A stretch of DNA of 64,000 nucleotides from Clostridium tunisiense TJ (GTDB lineage: Bacteria > Bacillota > Clostridia > Clostridiales > Clostridiaceae), in the NCBI RefSeq assembly GCF_000300195.1, contig NZ_AMQH01000012.1:124001-188000 (forward strand), given 5' to 3'. A program made the position numbers and the translations under genes. The notes under the pieces were generated by a model. The model saw only the letters and a list, made by a program, of their open reading frames with translations. It had not been told where the DNA came from and did no database searches. Position 1 is the first letter of the stretch, and each line of letters opens with the position of its first letter. Positions 8,735 through 18,408 of the stretch are shown here, piece after piece.

Positions 8735-9043
8735 ATGATAGTTAATAAATATATCCCAAATATGAGGGTTTTTCAACAAGATTTATTAGTCTCTAATGGG
8801 GAAGCTAAAACTGAAAAAGAAGAAGGTACTTCTTTTGGACAAGTTTTAAAAAGTGAACTTCAAAAGGTTAATGATAAGCAGATAGTATCAGACAATACCA
8901 TTGAAGGATATATTAAAGGTGAAAAAGATGTTCATGAAGTAATGGTAGCTGGTGAAGAAGCAAAATTATCCTTAGAGCTTGCCATACAAATTAGAAATAA
9001 GCTAATTAATGTCTATGAGGAATTCAATAGAATGCAAGTGTAG
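8735..9043 (+). CDS. fliE: Flagellar hook-basal body adaptor FliE
   Basis: A 102-residue protein with the FliE C-terminal pattern GEKDVHEVMVAGEEAKLSLELAIQIRNKLINVYEEFNRMQV. FliE links the MS ring (FliF) to the rod and is the first exported substrate. The N-terminal 30 residues are variable. It precedes fliF by a few bases, the usual order. Confidence 0.94.
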   Translation: MIVNKYIPNMRVFQQDLLVSNGEAKTEKEEGTSFGQVLKSELQKVNDKQIVSDNTIEGYIKGEKDVHEVMVAGEEAKLSLELAIQIRNKLINVYEEFNRMQV

Positions 9044-9058
9044 TAGGAGGTGGAATAT

Positions 9059-10627
9059 TTGAACAAGCTATCAGACATGATAAAAGGTATTGTTACTAAG
9101 TGGAAAGAACTGAGCAAATCCAAAAAGATAGCTTATTCTATCATTGCTACTGTAGCATTTTTAACTTTGGGAACTTTAATCTATGTTAATCTTAAACCTA
9201 AATATGTAGTTTTATTTTCTAATATGAGCTCCCAAGATTCAGGAGCTATTATTGCGGGGCTAGATAGTAAGAAAGTAAGCTATAAAGTACAGGGGGACTC
9301 TATTCTAGTTGAAAAAAATCAAGTGGATAAACTAAGAATGGAGCTTTTATCAGAAGTGCCATTAACAGAGGGAAGTCATGGTTTTGAGCTTTTTGATAAT
9401 GGAAAGGTTGCACCTACAGATTCAGAGGCTAAAATTATGTATCAAAGGGCTCTTTCAGGTGAGTTAGAGAGAACTATTAAGTCCTTTGGAGCTATTGAAT
9501 GGGCTAAGGTTAATCTTGTGCTTCCAGATAATTCAGCCTTTGTTACAAAGCCATCACCAGCAACTGCATCTGTTACTTTAAAACTTATAAAAGGTGAAAA
9601 GTTAGGTGAAGATCAGGTTAAGGCTATTGTATCCTTAGTATCAGGCAGCGTAGAAAACTTACCAAAGGAAAATGTAACAATAGTATCAGATGATTTTAAG
9701 CTGTTAACAGAAGGTATATTTGATAAAGATAAAGATGATTATACAGTGTCTTCAGATAAACAGTTAGCTACCAAAAACCTAATCGAAGAAGAGTATCAAA
9801 AGAAGATTATGAATGTATTGGAGCCAATTTATAAGGATGGAATTAGAGTTTCAGTAAATGCTAAGGTAAATTTTGATGCGAAAAAACAAGACAACACTGT
9901 TTTTGAACAAGGAGCTATTGTTAGTGAACATGAAGTTACAAATGAAACTACTACGGGTGGGAATACTTCAGGAGGACCAGTTGATAATAATCTAACTAAC
10001 AATCAAAATGCTACAACAAATAATGAAAAAAACACTAGTAAAGAAACAACTAAAAATTATGAACCAACAAAGAAGTCGGAAACAGTAGTATCAGCACCAG
10101 GTGCAGTTGAAAGAGTTACAGCATCCGTTGTTGTTAATGGACAAATAGATGCACAAACTCGTATGTCTATAACTAACCTAGTTAGTGAGGCCATAGGTTT
10201 TGATGGTAATAGAGGGGATACTATTTCTGTAGAAAGTTTAGCCTTTAACTCAGATGCTAAGGATTTAGCACAAAAGAATTTAGAGGATATGAAAGCAGAA
10301 GAAGCCAAGGCTAGAAAAAATAAATTAATAGCTTTAGGAGTTGGTGGTGGAGCTGCACTTATTATTTTAATTATAATTTTATCATCAGCTAGAAGAAAGA
10401 AAGCTAAAGAAAATCTAGAAGAAGAAATATCTGATTTTGAGGGTATTGATATGGTAATTGGAGAAACTATTACACCAAAACCACAGGAACTATTTGAACC
10501 ATTAAATTTAGAAACAGAATCTCAAAAAGAGCATATAGTAAAAGAGGTTAAGAAATATGCAGAGCATAAGCCAGAACAGGTAGCGGATATTATCAAATCA
10601 TGGCTTGCAGATGATGAGAGGGGATAG
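9059..10627 (+). CDS. fliF: MS-ring protein FliF
   Basis: The protein of 522 residues has two membrane segments, about residues 24-45 and 423-445, flanking a large extracytoplasmic region with ring-building motifs (FSNMSSQDSGAIIAGLD; VPLTEGSHGFELFD; FGAIEWAKVNLVLPD). A Thr/Asn-rich insert near residues 300-340 corresponds to the variable beta-collar. The cytoplasmic tail ends PEQVADIIKSWLADDERG, the FliG-binding peptide. TTG at 9059 is chosen because AGGAGG ends eight bases before it; an in-frame GTG at 9050 overlaps that ribosome site. fliG starts two bases after the stop. Confidence 0.95.
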   Translation: MNKLSDMIKGIVTKWKELSKSKKIAYSIIATVAFLTLGTLIYVNLKPKYVVLFSNMSSQDSGAIIAGLDSKKVSYKVQGDSILVEKNQVDKLRMELLSEVPLTEGSHGFELFDNGKVAPTDSEAKIMYQRALSGELERTIKSFGAIEWAKVNLVLPDNSAFVTKPSPATASVTLKLIKGEKLGEDQVKAIVSLVSGSVENLPKENVTIVSDDFKLLTEGIFDKDKDDYTVSSDKQLATKNLIEEEYQKKIMNVLEPIYKDGIRVSVNAKVNFDAKKQDNTVFEQGAIVSEHEVTNETTTGGNTSGGPVDNNLTNNQNATTNNEKNTSKETTKNYEPTKKSETVVSAPGAVERVTASVVVNGQIDAQTRMSITNLVSEAIGFDGNRGDTISVESLAFNSDAKDLAQKNLEDMKAEEAKARKNKLIALGVGGGAALIILIIILSSARRKKAKENLEEEISDFEGIDMVIGETITPKPQELFEPLNLETESQKEHIVKEVKKYAEHKPEQVADIIKSWLADDERG

Positions 10628-10629
10628 GA

Positions 10630-11643
10630 ATGTCTAAGACAGAAAAATTAACTGGAGTACAAAAGGCAGCCATATTGTTTATCACCTTAGGTCCTGAAGC
10701 TGCCTCTGGGATTATAAAACGTCTACCAGAAAAAGAAATTCAAAAAATTACTTATGAAATAGCAAATATGAATACAGTAAAATCTGAAGAGAGACAAAAA
10801 ATATTAGATGAATTCATGGAGATGAACAAAGCTAAGGATTATATCATAGAAGGTGGACTAGAATATGCTAGAAGCCTTTTATCAAAGGCCTTGGGAACTC
10901 AAAGAGCAAGTGAAATACTTGATAGGGTAAGTGAGTATTCTCAACAGTACAGGCCCTTTTCTATTGCAAGAAAAGCCGATGCAACTCAGCTTATGAACGT
11001 AATTATGAATGAACATCCTCAAACAATTGCTCTAATACTTTGTCATCTACAGCAAGATAAAGCAGGACAAATATTATCCTCTTTACCTCCAGATTTACAA
11101 AGTGATGTTGCTTATAGGATAGCTACTATGAGTAATGTATACCCTGTACTAGTTAAAGAAATTGAATCTGTGCTTAATAGCAAGTTATCTAATGTAATTA
11201 GCACTGAAAACAATGTGGTGGGAGGACTTCAATCCCTTGTTAATATCTTAAACCAAGTGGATAGAGGAACTGAAAAGAACATTACTGAAGGCTTAGAACG
11301 TGAAGATTCAGAACTTGCTGAAAAGGTTAAACAATCAATGTTTGTATTTGAAGATATTGTTACTCTTGATGATGTGGCAATTCAAAGAATTCTACGGGAA
11401 GTGGATACAAAAGAATTGTGCTTAGCGCTTAAGGGTTCTTCAGAACAAGTTATGGAAGTTATTATGAAAAACCAATCAAAGAGGGCAGCAGCAACACTGA
11501 AGGAAGATATGGAATTCTTAGGACCTGTAAGACTTGTGGATGTTGAAAAAGCTCAACAAAAAATTGTTGGGTTAATTAGAAGACTAGAAGAAGCAGGAGA
11601 AATTACAGTTTCAAGAGGTGGACAAGATGCAATCGTCCTGTAA
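10630..11643 (+). CDS. fliG: Flagellar motor switch protein FliG
   Basis: The 337-residue protein has the FliG N-domain (LTGVQKAAILFITLGPEAA), the middle-domain EHPQTIALILCHL and the C-terminal charged torque helix (LREVDTKELCLALKG to KEDMEFLGPVRLVDVEKAQQ). FliG connects FliF to FliM and interacts with MotA to produce rotation. Its FliM partner is not in this window. The end of the gene overlaps fliH by 17 bases. Confidence 0.97.
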   Translation: MSKTEKLTGVQKAAILFITLGPEAASGIIKRLPEKEIQKITYEIANMNTVKSEERQKILDEFMEMNKAKDYIIEGGLEYARSLLSKALGTQRASEILDRVSEYSQQYRPFSIARKADATQLMNVIMNEHPQTIALILCHLQQDKAGQILSSLPPDLQSDVAYRIATMSNVYPVLVKEIESVLNSKLSNVISTENNVVGGLQSLVNILNQVDRGTEKNITEGLEREDSELAEKVKQSMFVFEDIVTLDDVAIQRILREVDTKELCLALKGSSEQVMEVIMKNQSKRAAATLKEDMEFLGPVRLVDVEKAQQKIVGLIRRLEEAGEITVSRGGQDAIVL

Positions 11644-12400
11644 GGTAATAAAGAGAAATAATGCTATTAATGAAGGGAATGCTGAAATAAAGGCAGAGTA
11701 CATTTCACCAAAGGAAATAATATCAAGGGAATTAGGAACAAACAAAACACTTGATAATAGCAATTCTGTTAGTTCAGAGTTTGAGTCCATTGAGAAGATA
11801 GCAGCAGGGATTATTGAAAACGCTCAGAGAGAAAGTAAAAGTATCTTATATAAAGCCTATGAAACTGCCAAAGCTATTGAAAGTGATGCTAAAGAACAAG
11901 GATTTAATCTTGGCTATGGAGAAGGTGAAAAAATAGGCTATAGCGAAGGTTATGAGCAAGGTTTTAATGAAGGCAAAAGTCAAGGAGAGGAAATAGTTCA
12001 GAATGCAAATTTCATGCTATTTCAAGCTAAGGAAGAGTATAACAAGTTTTTAAAGGATAAAGAAGAAAGATTTAGAAATTTGATAATTACTACTACAGAG
12101 GCTATTTTAAAAAGAGAAGTTAAAGATCCTGACGGATTAAATGCTCTAATTTTTGATACTTTAGAAGAAGAAAAACAGGAAAAGGCTTTTATTATTAAAT
12201 GTAATTCTAATCATTATCCTGCAGTACAGGGGGAACTTTTAAACTTTAAAAATAAACTTGCTTTTAGAGGGGATATTTTTATAATTGAGGATAACCTTCT
12301 TCATGATGGAACAATTATTATAGAAAAGGATAGTGGAAACACTACATTAAGTATTGATTTTAGCCTAGAAAAAGTTAAAGAAATTTTAATGGAGAGTTAA
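11627..12400 (+). CDS. fliH: Flagellar export regulator FliH
   Basis: ATG at 11627 is chosen because GAGGTG lies six bases before it; the gene overlaps the fliG end. The product is about 257 residues with a central helix and glycine repeats of the GxxxG type (GFNLGYGEGEKIGYSEGYEQG), which are diagnostic for FliH, and a V-ATPase E-subunit-like C-terminal part. FliH dimers bind FliI and hold back its ATPase until it docks at the export gate. Confidence 0.9.
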   Translation: MQSSCKVIKRNNAINEGNAEIKAEYISPKEIISRELGTNKTLDNSNSVSSEFESIEKIAAGIIENAQRESKSILYKAYETAKAIESDAKEQGFNLGYGEGEKIGYSEGYEQGFNEGKSQGEEIVQNANFMLFQAKEEYNKFLKDKEERFRNLIITTTEAILKREVKDPDGLNALIFDTLEEEKQEKAFIIKCNSNHYPAVQGELLNFKNKLAFRGDIFIIEDNLLHDGTIIIEKDSGNTTLSIDFSLEKVKEILMES

Positions 12401-12480
12401 ATAATTATAAGTTAAAGGTTTTTTTATAATTAGGAAACTATATTGAATTTTTAAGGCCATTGAGGAACAGGTGAAATAAT

Positions 12481-13791
12481 GTGATAGCTTTAAACTTTGA
12501 AAAATTAACTCGTGATATAAAAAATACTAATTTTAAATACAAAGAAGGTAAGGTTACTAATGTTATTGGACTTACTATTGAAGTTGAAGGGATTAAAGCC
12601 TTTGTTGGAGAAGTTTGTACTATATACAATGAAAGTAACCAGGAGATAATTTCAGAAGTTGTGGGATTTAAATCAAGTAATATTATTTTGATGCCTCTTG
12701 GAAATTTAGTTGGAATTTCCCCAGGATGCCGTGTTGTTCCAAGTGGTAAGCAGCTTACTGTTAAATGCTCAGATGATCTTCTAGGAAAAATACTAGATGG
12801 GGCAGGAAACCCCTTAAAAGAACAGGAAATTACTAGGTATTCGGCTTACCCGCTAGAAGCTATGCCACCAGATCCTCTTAAGAGAAGAAGGATTAAGGAG
12901 GTACTATCTACTGGTGTAAGAGCAATAGATTCTTTTTTAACTTGCGGTGAAGGACAAAGAATAGGGATTTTCGCAGGTTCTGGAGTAGGTAAAAGTACTA
13001 CTTTAGGAATGATTGCAAGAGAAGCTAAAGCTGATATTAATGTTATAGCACTTATTGGTGAAAGAGGAAGAGAAGTTCTAGAGTTCATTGAAAATGATTT
13101 AGGAGAAGAGGGGTTAAAAAGATCTGTGGTAGTTTGCGCAACCTCTGATCAGCCAGCTCTTGTAAGATTAAAAGGTGCATTTACGGCTACAGCTATTGCT
13201 GAATATTTTCGTGATAAGGGCTTAAAGGTTATTCTAATGATGGATTCAGTAACTCGTTTTGCCATGGCACAAAGGGAAGTTGGACTAGCTATTGGGGAAC
13301 CACCGGCAACAAAAGGATATACTCCTTCAGTTTTTGCAATGCTTCCTAAGCTTTTAGAGAGAAGTGGTATGTCAGAGAAAGGATCAATAACTGCTTTTTA
13401 TACAGTACTAGTAGATGGGGACGATTTTAATGAACCAATAGCCGATGCTGTTAGAGGTATTCTAGATGGTCATATTGTATTATCCCGTGACTTAGCTGCA
13501 AAGAACCATTATCCAGCTATTGATATTTTAAAAAGTATTTCAAGACTTATGCCACAAATTGCGAGTGATGACCATAAGAATGCAGCTTCCCTTGCTAGAG
13601 ATTTGCTAGCAGCTTATAAAGACTCAGAAGACTTAATAAATCTTGGTGCTTATGTAAAGGGATCAAATAAAAGAGTTGATATGGCAATTTCTTATATAGA
13701 TAAAATAAATGAGTATCTAAAACAACAAATTGATGAACGAACAAATTTTGAGGAAAGTGTAGCAACACTTTTGACAATGTTTTCAAAGTAA
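12481..13791 (+). CDS. fliI: Flagellum-specific export ATPase FliI
   Basis: The 436-residue protein carries Walker A GSGVGKST at residues 166-173 with Lys171, the GERGREV motif and Walker B LMMDSVTRFAMAQRE, all as in F1-beta-like export ATPases. FliI helps unfold and deliver substrates to the FlhA/FlhB gate. It starts with GTG after AGGTG; an ATG two bases upstream is followed directly by a stop. An 80-base gap separates it from fliH, the largest gap in this part of the operon. Confidence 0.97.
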   Translation: MIALNFEKLTRDIKNTNFKYKEGKVTNVIGLTIEVEGIKAFVGEVCTIYNESNQEIISEVVGFKSSNIILMPLGNLVGISPGCRVVPSGKQLTVKCSDDLLGKILDGAGNPLKEQEITRYSAYPLEAMPPDPLKRRRIKEVLSTGVRAIDSFLTCGEGQRIGIFAGSGVGKSTTLGMIAREAKADINVIALIGERGREVLEFIENDLGEEGLKRSVVVCATSDQPALVRLKGAFTATAIAEYFRDKGLKVILMMDSVTRFAMAQREVGLAIGEPPATKGYTPSVFAMLPKLLERSGMSEKGSITAFYTVLVDGDDFNEPIADAVRGILDGHIVLSRDLAAKNHYPAIDILKSISRLMPQIASDDHKNAASLARDLLAAYKDSEDLINLGAYVKGSNKRVDMAISYIDKINEYLKQQIDERTNFEESVATLLTMFSK

Positions 13792-13811
13792 ATCTTTAAG
13801 GAGCAATATTC

Positions 13812-14246
13812 ATGCAAGGGTATAAATTCAAACTTCAAAAACTTTTAGAAATTAGGGAAAACAAAGAAGAGGAAAAGAAAGTGCTTTTTATGGAAGCAAA
13901 TAGGGAAAAGCAAAAAGTGCAGCAAACTTTAGATAAGTTAGAGGATAATTATTTAAAATATTGTTCTATTGATATATGTTCTTCAACCTATGAAAGAAAA
14001 ATACAGCAAAACTATTTGAATTTTCTGTGCAGTACTATTGATGCTACTACAGTGACTCTTGAAGAAAGAACTCAAGAACTTGAGAAAAAAAGACAAGACT
14101 TAGTAACGGCACAAGTTCAAAGAAAAACAGTTGAAATTTTGAAGGAAAAGCAGAAAAAAGATTTTCTAGAAGAGCTAGATAGAATAGAGCAATTGCAAAA
14201 TGATGAGTTTGCTTTATATGGTTTTGTGAGACAAAATAGGAGGTGA
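13812..14246 (+). CDS. fliJ: Flagellar export protein FliJ
   Basis: A 144-residue, almost fully coiled-coil protein opening MQGYKFKLQKLLEIRENKEEEKK, the FliJ pattern. FliJ acts as the central stalk of the FliI hexamer and escorts chaperones. Sequence conservation in the family is low; position between fliI and fliK supports the call. Confidence 0.9.
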   Translation: MQGYKFKLQKLLEIRENKEEEKKVLFMEANREKQKVQQTLDKLEDNYLKYCSIDICSSTYERKIQQNYLNFLCSTIDATTVTLEERTQELEKKRQDLVTAQVQRKTVEILKEKQKKDFLEELDRIEQLQNDEFALYGFVRQNRR

Positions 14247-14250
14247 TTTA

Positions 14251-15792
14251 GTGGAAATTTCTAATTTGGAATTTGGCCGAGATAATTCTATAGCTCTTAA
14301 AAATAAAAGTTATAACAAAAGAGATAATGATAGTTTAGTGGAAAATAAGTTTTCTCAATTCTTAAGGGATACTACTTCAACTAAGAAGACAAGCAAGTTT
14401 GAAGTAGAGAGTAAATCAAGATGTGATAAAGATTCATCTAGAGATAAACTCACTGAAAGAAACAAAACAACCTCAGAACACATGGATAATGTGCAGAAAA
14501 AGGATGAGGACTCTCCGATGAAAGAACTATCACGTGAGAATAAGTCTAGTACTACAGAAAAATTTGATGACACAACCAAAGCTACTATAGGTATAGATGA
14601 AAAAAACACAAAAGAAAGCCAAGCAATAGAAGAAGCTTTTAAACAACTGATGAATCTTATTGGTGCAGATCTTCTTAAGTTAGTTAATACTGCTGAAGAT
14701 TCTAAGTTGAAAGATGAACTAACTAATGCAATAAACCTTTTAAACATAGAAAACAATAAAAGTGCCAGTGAAGCCGACAATAAGCTTAGTGTCCTTTTGA
14801 ACCTACTTGAGAAAGTTGGCAACTCTAATTTTCCTGATAATTTAATTAGTGAAATATTTACAAAAGTAGAGAATGGATTGTCACAAGTTTTCAGTGAAAA
14901 TAATCTTGTAAAACCTAATAGAAAGTTTGATAGTGCTAGCTTAGTAAACTTAAGTGATAACCTTGATAATAATGCTAGCCAAGGGTTAAAAGAAAATTCA
15001 GTGCACAAAGAGCTACTAGAAAGTATTTTAGCAAAGATAAAAACAACTAGAAAAGATGATTCTAGCATATATAACAGCAGAATCTTTATGGAGCCTGATA
15101 ACAGTAAAAATTACTCACTAAATAATATATACGTAGAAAAAGTAGATGAAAATGGGGTATCTGCAAAAAAGAATAATGAAAACTTAACAGATGGATTAGT
15201 TAAGCAAGACACGTCAAATAAAGAGGAAGCTCTTCTTAGAAAATTAGTTGAAGGAGATAAATCAGATACAAAACTAAACAGAGTAACTAATTTTATAAAT
15301 GTTATTAATGACAACAGGATTGATTTTAGTAGTCCAATTAATGATAAGATGCCTATACATATTTCGAAGGGAACCTTTAACGAAGATATAGTGAAAGCTG
15401 TAAAATTCATGGATTTAAATGGTATAAAGGATTTAAGTGTAAAAATTTATCCTAAGGAACTTGGAGAAGTACTTATCTCTGTAACAATGGAGCAGGGTGC
15501 CTTGAAGGCTGTAATTAAAGCCACAAACAAAGATGCAGTGGAAATGTTAAATTTAGGACTTAGAGATATAAATGAGAAAATAAATTTAAACAATAGCAAA
15601 ATTCAATCTGTAGATATTGGTCTATATAATGAAGATACTACTTATTTTGCTAGTGGGAACTTAAGTCAAGAACAACATCAACAGTCTAGACAGTTTTATA
15701 AGAAAGCTGATGAAAATTTGAATTTAGCAGTAGAAGATGAAATTTATATTAAAGAAACACAAACAGATAATGCTGTTAATTTACTAATTTAA
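14251..15792 (+). CDS. fliK: Flagellar hook-length control protein FliK
   Basis: A 513-residue protein starting with GTG after a perfect AGGAGGTGA. The first 370 residues are low-complexity, rich in Asn, Ser, Lys and Glu, and act as the molecular ruler in this family. The C-terminal domain, about residues 385-470, carries the hook-length motif LSVKIYPKELGEVLISVTMEQGALKAVIKA. FliK measures the hook during export and switches FlhB specificity. It precedes flgD and flgE, the hook cap and hook genes. Confidence 0.92.
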   Translation: MEISNLEFGRDNSIALKNKSYNKRDNDSLVENKFSQFLRDTTSTKKTSKFEVESKSRCDKDSSRDKLTERNKTTSEHMDNVQKKDEDSPMKELSRENKSSTTEKFDDTTKATIGIDEKNTKESQAIEEAFKQLMNLIGADLLKLVNTAEDSKLKDELTNAINLLNIENNKSASEADNKLSVLLNLLEKVGNSNFPDNLISEIFTKVENGLSQVFSENNLVKPNRKFDSASLVNLSDNLDNNASQGLKENSVHKELLESILAKIKTTRKDDSSIYNSRIFMEPDNSKNYSLNNIYVEKVDENGVSAKKNNENLTDGLVKQDTSNKEEALLRKLVEGDKSDTKLNRVTNFINVINDNRIDFSSPINDKMPIHISKGTFNEDIVKAVKFMDLNGIKDLSVKIYPKELGEVLISVTMEQGALKAVIKATNKDAVEMLNLGLRDINEKINLNNSKIQSVDIGLYNEDTTYFASGNLSQEQHQQSRQFYKKADENLNLAVEDEIYIKETQTDNAVNLLI

Positions 15793-15820
15793 CCTTATTA
15801 GCTTTAGATGGAGGGATTTT

Positions 15821-16444
15821 ATGGAAGTTTCAACGAAAAATGCTACTAATTTGCAAAAGACCACTGATAGAGGAACCCCTATAGTTAAGCCAGGGGAGGA
15901 AATGAACAAAAATTCTTTTCTGAAAATATTAGCTGCTGAAATGTCAAACCAAGATCCAACAAAACCTCAGGATACTACTGCATACATAACGCAGCTATCG
16001 CAATTTGCATCTTTAGAGCAGATGGCAAACTTAAATACCACTATGAGACTATCTGGAGCTCAAAATTTAAATGGTAAATTTGTTGCACTAGACGTACGTA
16101 ATAGTAGTGGGATTCAAGAGGCCGGAGTGGTTAGGGCAGTATTTAAAAGATCAAATGAGATTTTCATTACTGTGGAAGATGGAAATGGAAATATAAAAGA
16201 TTATAGTTATGATCAAGTTACTGACGTTTTAGATATTAGTGATGGTATACAGGAAAATCTAAATTTCATAAATGCGTCGTCAATAATTGGTAAAACCGTG
16301 GAGATTCCAGATAAAGAAAAGAAAATACAAGGTATTGTAAAGGAAGTATATAAAGGGCAAGAGGGAATAATGGTTAAGGTTGATGTTGATGGACAAGTTA
16401 AAGATTACCCTTATAGCTATATTGTAAGCATAAAGCAAACATAA
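15821..16444 (+). CDS. flgD: Hook assembly scaffold FlgD
   Basis: The 207-residue protein has the FlgD motif FLKILAAEMSNQDPTKPQDTTAYITQLSQFASLEQM at about residues 28-63. FlgD caps the growing hook and is replaced by FlgK. The C-terminal part is shorter and more divergent than in enteric FlgD. The ATG follows GGAGG. A gap of nearly 300 bases separates it from flgE. Confidence 0.94.
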   Translation: MEVSTKNATNLQKTTDRGTPIVKPGEEMNKNSFLKILAAEMSNQDPTKPQDTTAYITQLSQFASLEQMANLNTTMRLSGAQNLNGKFVALDVRNSSGIQEAGVVRAVFKRSNEIFITVEDGNGNIKDYSYDQVTDVLDISDGIQENLNFINASSIIGKTVEIPDKEKKIQGIVKEVYKGQEGIMVKVDVDGQVKDYPYSYIVSIKQT

Positions 16445-16518
16445 GTTTATTTTTATAAATTTACAATACTATATACTAAACCAAGAGCAGAGTACTAAGT
16501 TGTAGAACCACTCATGGA

Positions 16519-16556
16519 TAAATAAAGTAATAATGGATATGCTCATACTTTATTTA
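16519..16556. repeat. Inverted repeat in the flgD-flgE gap
   Basis: TAAATAAAGTA (16519-16529) pairs perfectly with TACTTTATTTA (16546-16556) over a 16-base loop. No T run follows, so it is not a standard terminator. The rest of the gap (16445-16737) holds no gene; it may contain a promoter for the flgE part of the operon. Confidence 0.45.
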
Positions 16557-16737
16557 CATGATTTAAGCAGTTGTATACTTTGCCCTAGGACTATACAATG
16601 AAAGTATTAAACTCTTTAATACATAGGTAAAGTTGTTATTTAATTTTATTAATTTAAATAAATTTTAATTAATAAAAAGCAAGAAAATCAGTGTAAAAAA
16701 AGTCTATCTAATATAAAGGAAAATGGGGGAATTTACC

Positions 16738-18009
16738 ATGTTAAACTCAATGTACTCAGGTATTTCAGGACTAAATGCAAACCAGAAAAAATTAGATGTT
16801 ATTGGTAATAATATAGCAAACTCAGGAACTACTGCTTTTAAGGCTTCATCTGTAACCTTTCAAGATAGTATGTACCAAAGCTTAAGAGCAAGTTCTGCTC
16901 CAAGTTTAAACTTAGGAGGAACTAACCCATCTCAAGTAGGTCTTGGAGTATCAGTTCAAGGTATAAACGTGAACATGAACCAAGGAAGTCTACAGCCTAC
17001 TGGCAGACCTTATGATGTGGCAATTGATGGCAAAGGATACTTTGTTGTTGCTAAGGGACCAATAGACGGAACTATTAAGGTGGATACAGATAAGTTTTCT
17101 ATTACATCTGATACCATGGAAACTTATTTTACTAGAGATGGAGCCTTCAAGCTTGATCCAGAAGGAAATTTATTAACTTCCAATGGATACAGAATAATGG
17201 GATACAAAATATCAGACTTGAATGAAAAACCTGATGCAGCTGTTAAGGATTTAGATGCAGCAATGGCAATCTATAACACTGCAAAAGATGAGTTGAAAGT
17301 TTTAACAGATAAAGAACAAGGGTTTAAAGATGCTGTAAAGGTAGCAAAAGAAAATTTGGATGCGTTACAGAAAAAGGTTCCAGCGGCAACAGAAGCAGAA
17401 ATTACTACAGCTAAAGCAGCAATAAAAACTGCAGAAGATAATCTTGCAAAGTTCTATACAGATAACAATGCAGACTTAAAAATAAAGAAAGATGCTGTGG
17501 AGGCGGCGAAAAAGGTTGTAGGACTTTACGACGAATTCTATGATGCAAACTCTACAAATTTATCTGCAACTCATGATGAACTTTCAGCACTAAAAATTCC
17601 AGAAACCATCAATAAGGGTGGAGAAGAGTTTAGGATTCAAAGTTTCGCAATAGAAAAGGATGGATTAATTAAAGCGGTGCTTTCTGATGGAAGTACTACA
17701 ATCCTTGGTCAAGTTGCAATGGCTGGGTTTAATAATGAGATAGGACTTGAACAAATAGGTCAAAATATGTACATACCTTCAACTAACTCAGGGGAAGCTA
17801 TTTTAAGATCTGGAAAGGGAGTTGATCCATTAAAAGATAATGGAAAGGCATATGGGGACATGATTCAAGGTTCTCTTGAGATGTCAAACGTAGACTTAGC
17901 AGTTCAGTTTACTGACATGATAATAGCAAGCCGTTCTTTCCAAGCAAACAGTAAAATTATAACAACTGGTGATGAAATACTTCAAGAGTTGGTTAATTTA
18001 AAGAGATAA
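16738..18009 (+). CDS. flgE: Flagellar hook protein FlgE with a helical insert
   Basis: ATG at 16738 is chosen because GGGGGA lies seven bases before it; an in-frame ATG at 16723 overlaps that site. The 423-residue protein has the hook/rod ends MLNSMYSGISGLNANQKKLDVIGNNIANSG and SNVDLAVQFTDMIIASRSFQANSKII. After the hairpin GYRIMGYKI, residues about 165-285 form an Ala/Lys/Glu-rich helical region, which replaces the beta-rich outer domain of typical FlgE. The fold then resumes at KIPETINKGG. FlgE polymerises into the hook. No FliC-like feature is present. Confidence 0.93.
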   Translation: MLNSMYSGISGLNANQKKLDVIGNNIANSGTTAFKASSVTFQDSMYQSLRASSAPSLNLGGTNPSQVGLGVSVQGINVNMNQGSLQPTGRPYDVAIDGKGYFVVAKGPIDGTIKVDTDKFSITSDTMETYFTRDGAFKLDPEGNLLTSNGYRIMGYKISDLNEKPDAAVKDLDAAMAIYNTAKDELKVLTDKEQGFKDAVKVAKENLDALQKKVPAATEAEITTAKAAIKTAEDNLAKFYTDNNADLKIKKDAVEAAKKVVGLYDEFYDANSTNLSATHDELSALKIPETINKGGEEFRIQSFAIEKDGLIKAVLSDGSTTILGQVAMAGFNNEIGLEQIGQNMYIPSTNSGEAILRSGKGVDPLKDNGKAYGDMIQGSLEMSNVDLAVQFTDMIIASRSFQANSKIITTGDEILQELVNLKR

Positions 18010-18205
18010 TGACATTTGAGTAAGCTCTAGGCATTATGAATCTTTGTAAAAGAATAAAGCTTTACTAAGAAATAAATAAAAGAATAAATCTAGAGCTTCT
18101 CAGTATTTTATGCTAGTAATAAAAATTAAGCGAATTATAACAGGTTATAGTTATTATATAGTTGTAAGTTAAATACTTTTACCCAATTTCTTTAGGAGGA
18201 AAAAT
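18010..18205. other. flgE-flbD gap with a long-loop inverted repeat
   Basis: AAGCTCTAG near 18021-18030 can pair with CTAGAGCTT near 18090-18098 over a loop of about 60 AT-rich bases. There is no clear T run after it. It may slow or process the operon transcript, or be a weak terminator. No gene is seen here. Confidence 0.35.
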
Positions 18206-18397
18206 ATGATTGAAGTTAGTACATTAACTGGAACACCATTTATTCTAAATTGTGAACAGATTGAAAAAATAGAACACATACCGGAAACTGTAATTACTCT
18301 GACTAACGGTAAAAAGTATCTAGTAAAAGAAGATGTAGAAGAAATAATTAAAAGGGTGATTAAGTATAAAAATAGGATTTATAACCTAAATATTTAG
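18206..18397 (+). CDS. flbD: FlbD family flagellar protein
   Basis: A 63-residue protein matching the short Firmicute FlbD family (MIEVSTLTGTPFILNCEQIEKIE, then TLTNGKKYLVKEDVEEII). In Bacillus the homologue SwrD raises stator-dependent motor power. This is not the Caulobacter response regulator of the same name. The ATG follows AGGAGG. It lies just before motA, fitting a role with the stator. Confidence 0.92.
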   Translation: MIEVSTLTGTPFILNCEQIEKIEHIPETVITLTNGKKYLVKEDVEEIIKRVIKYKNRIYNLNI

Positions 18398-18408
18398 GAG
18401 GATGTGAC

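Noticed and set aside
14355..15068. 237-codon open frame on the minus strand inside fliK
   Set aside because: It lies fully antisense to fliK, has a Ser/Leu/Phe-rich composition typical of reading AT-rich Lys/Asn/Glu codons backwards, and no ribosome site.
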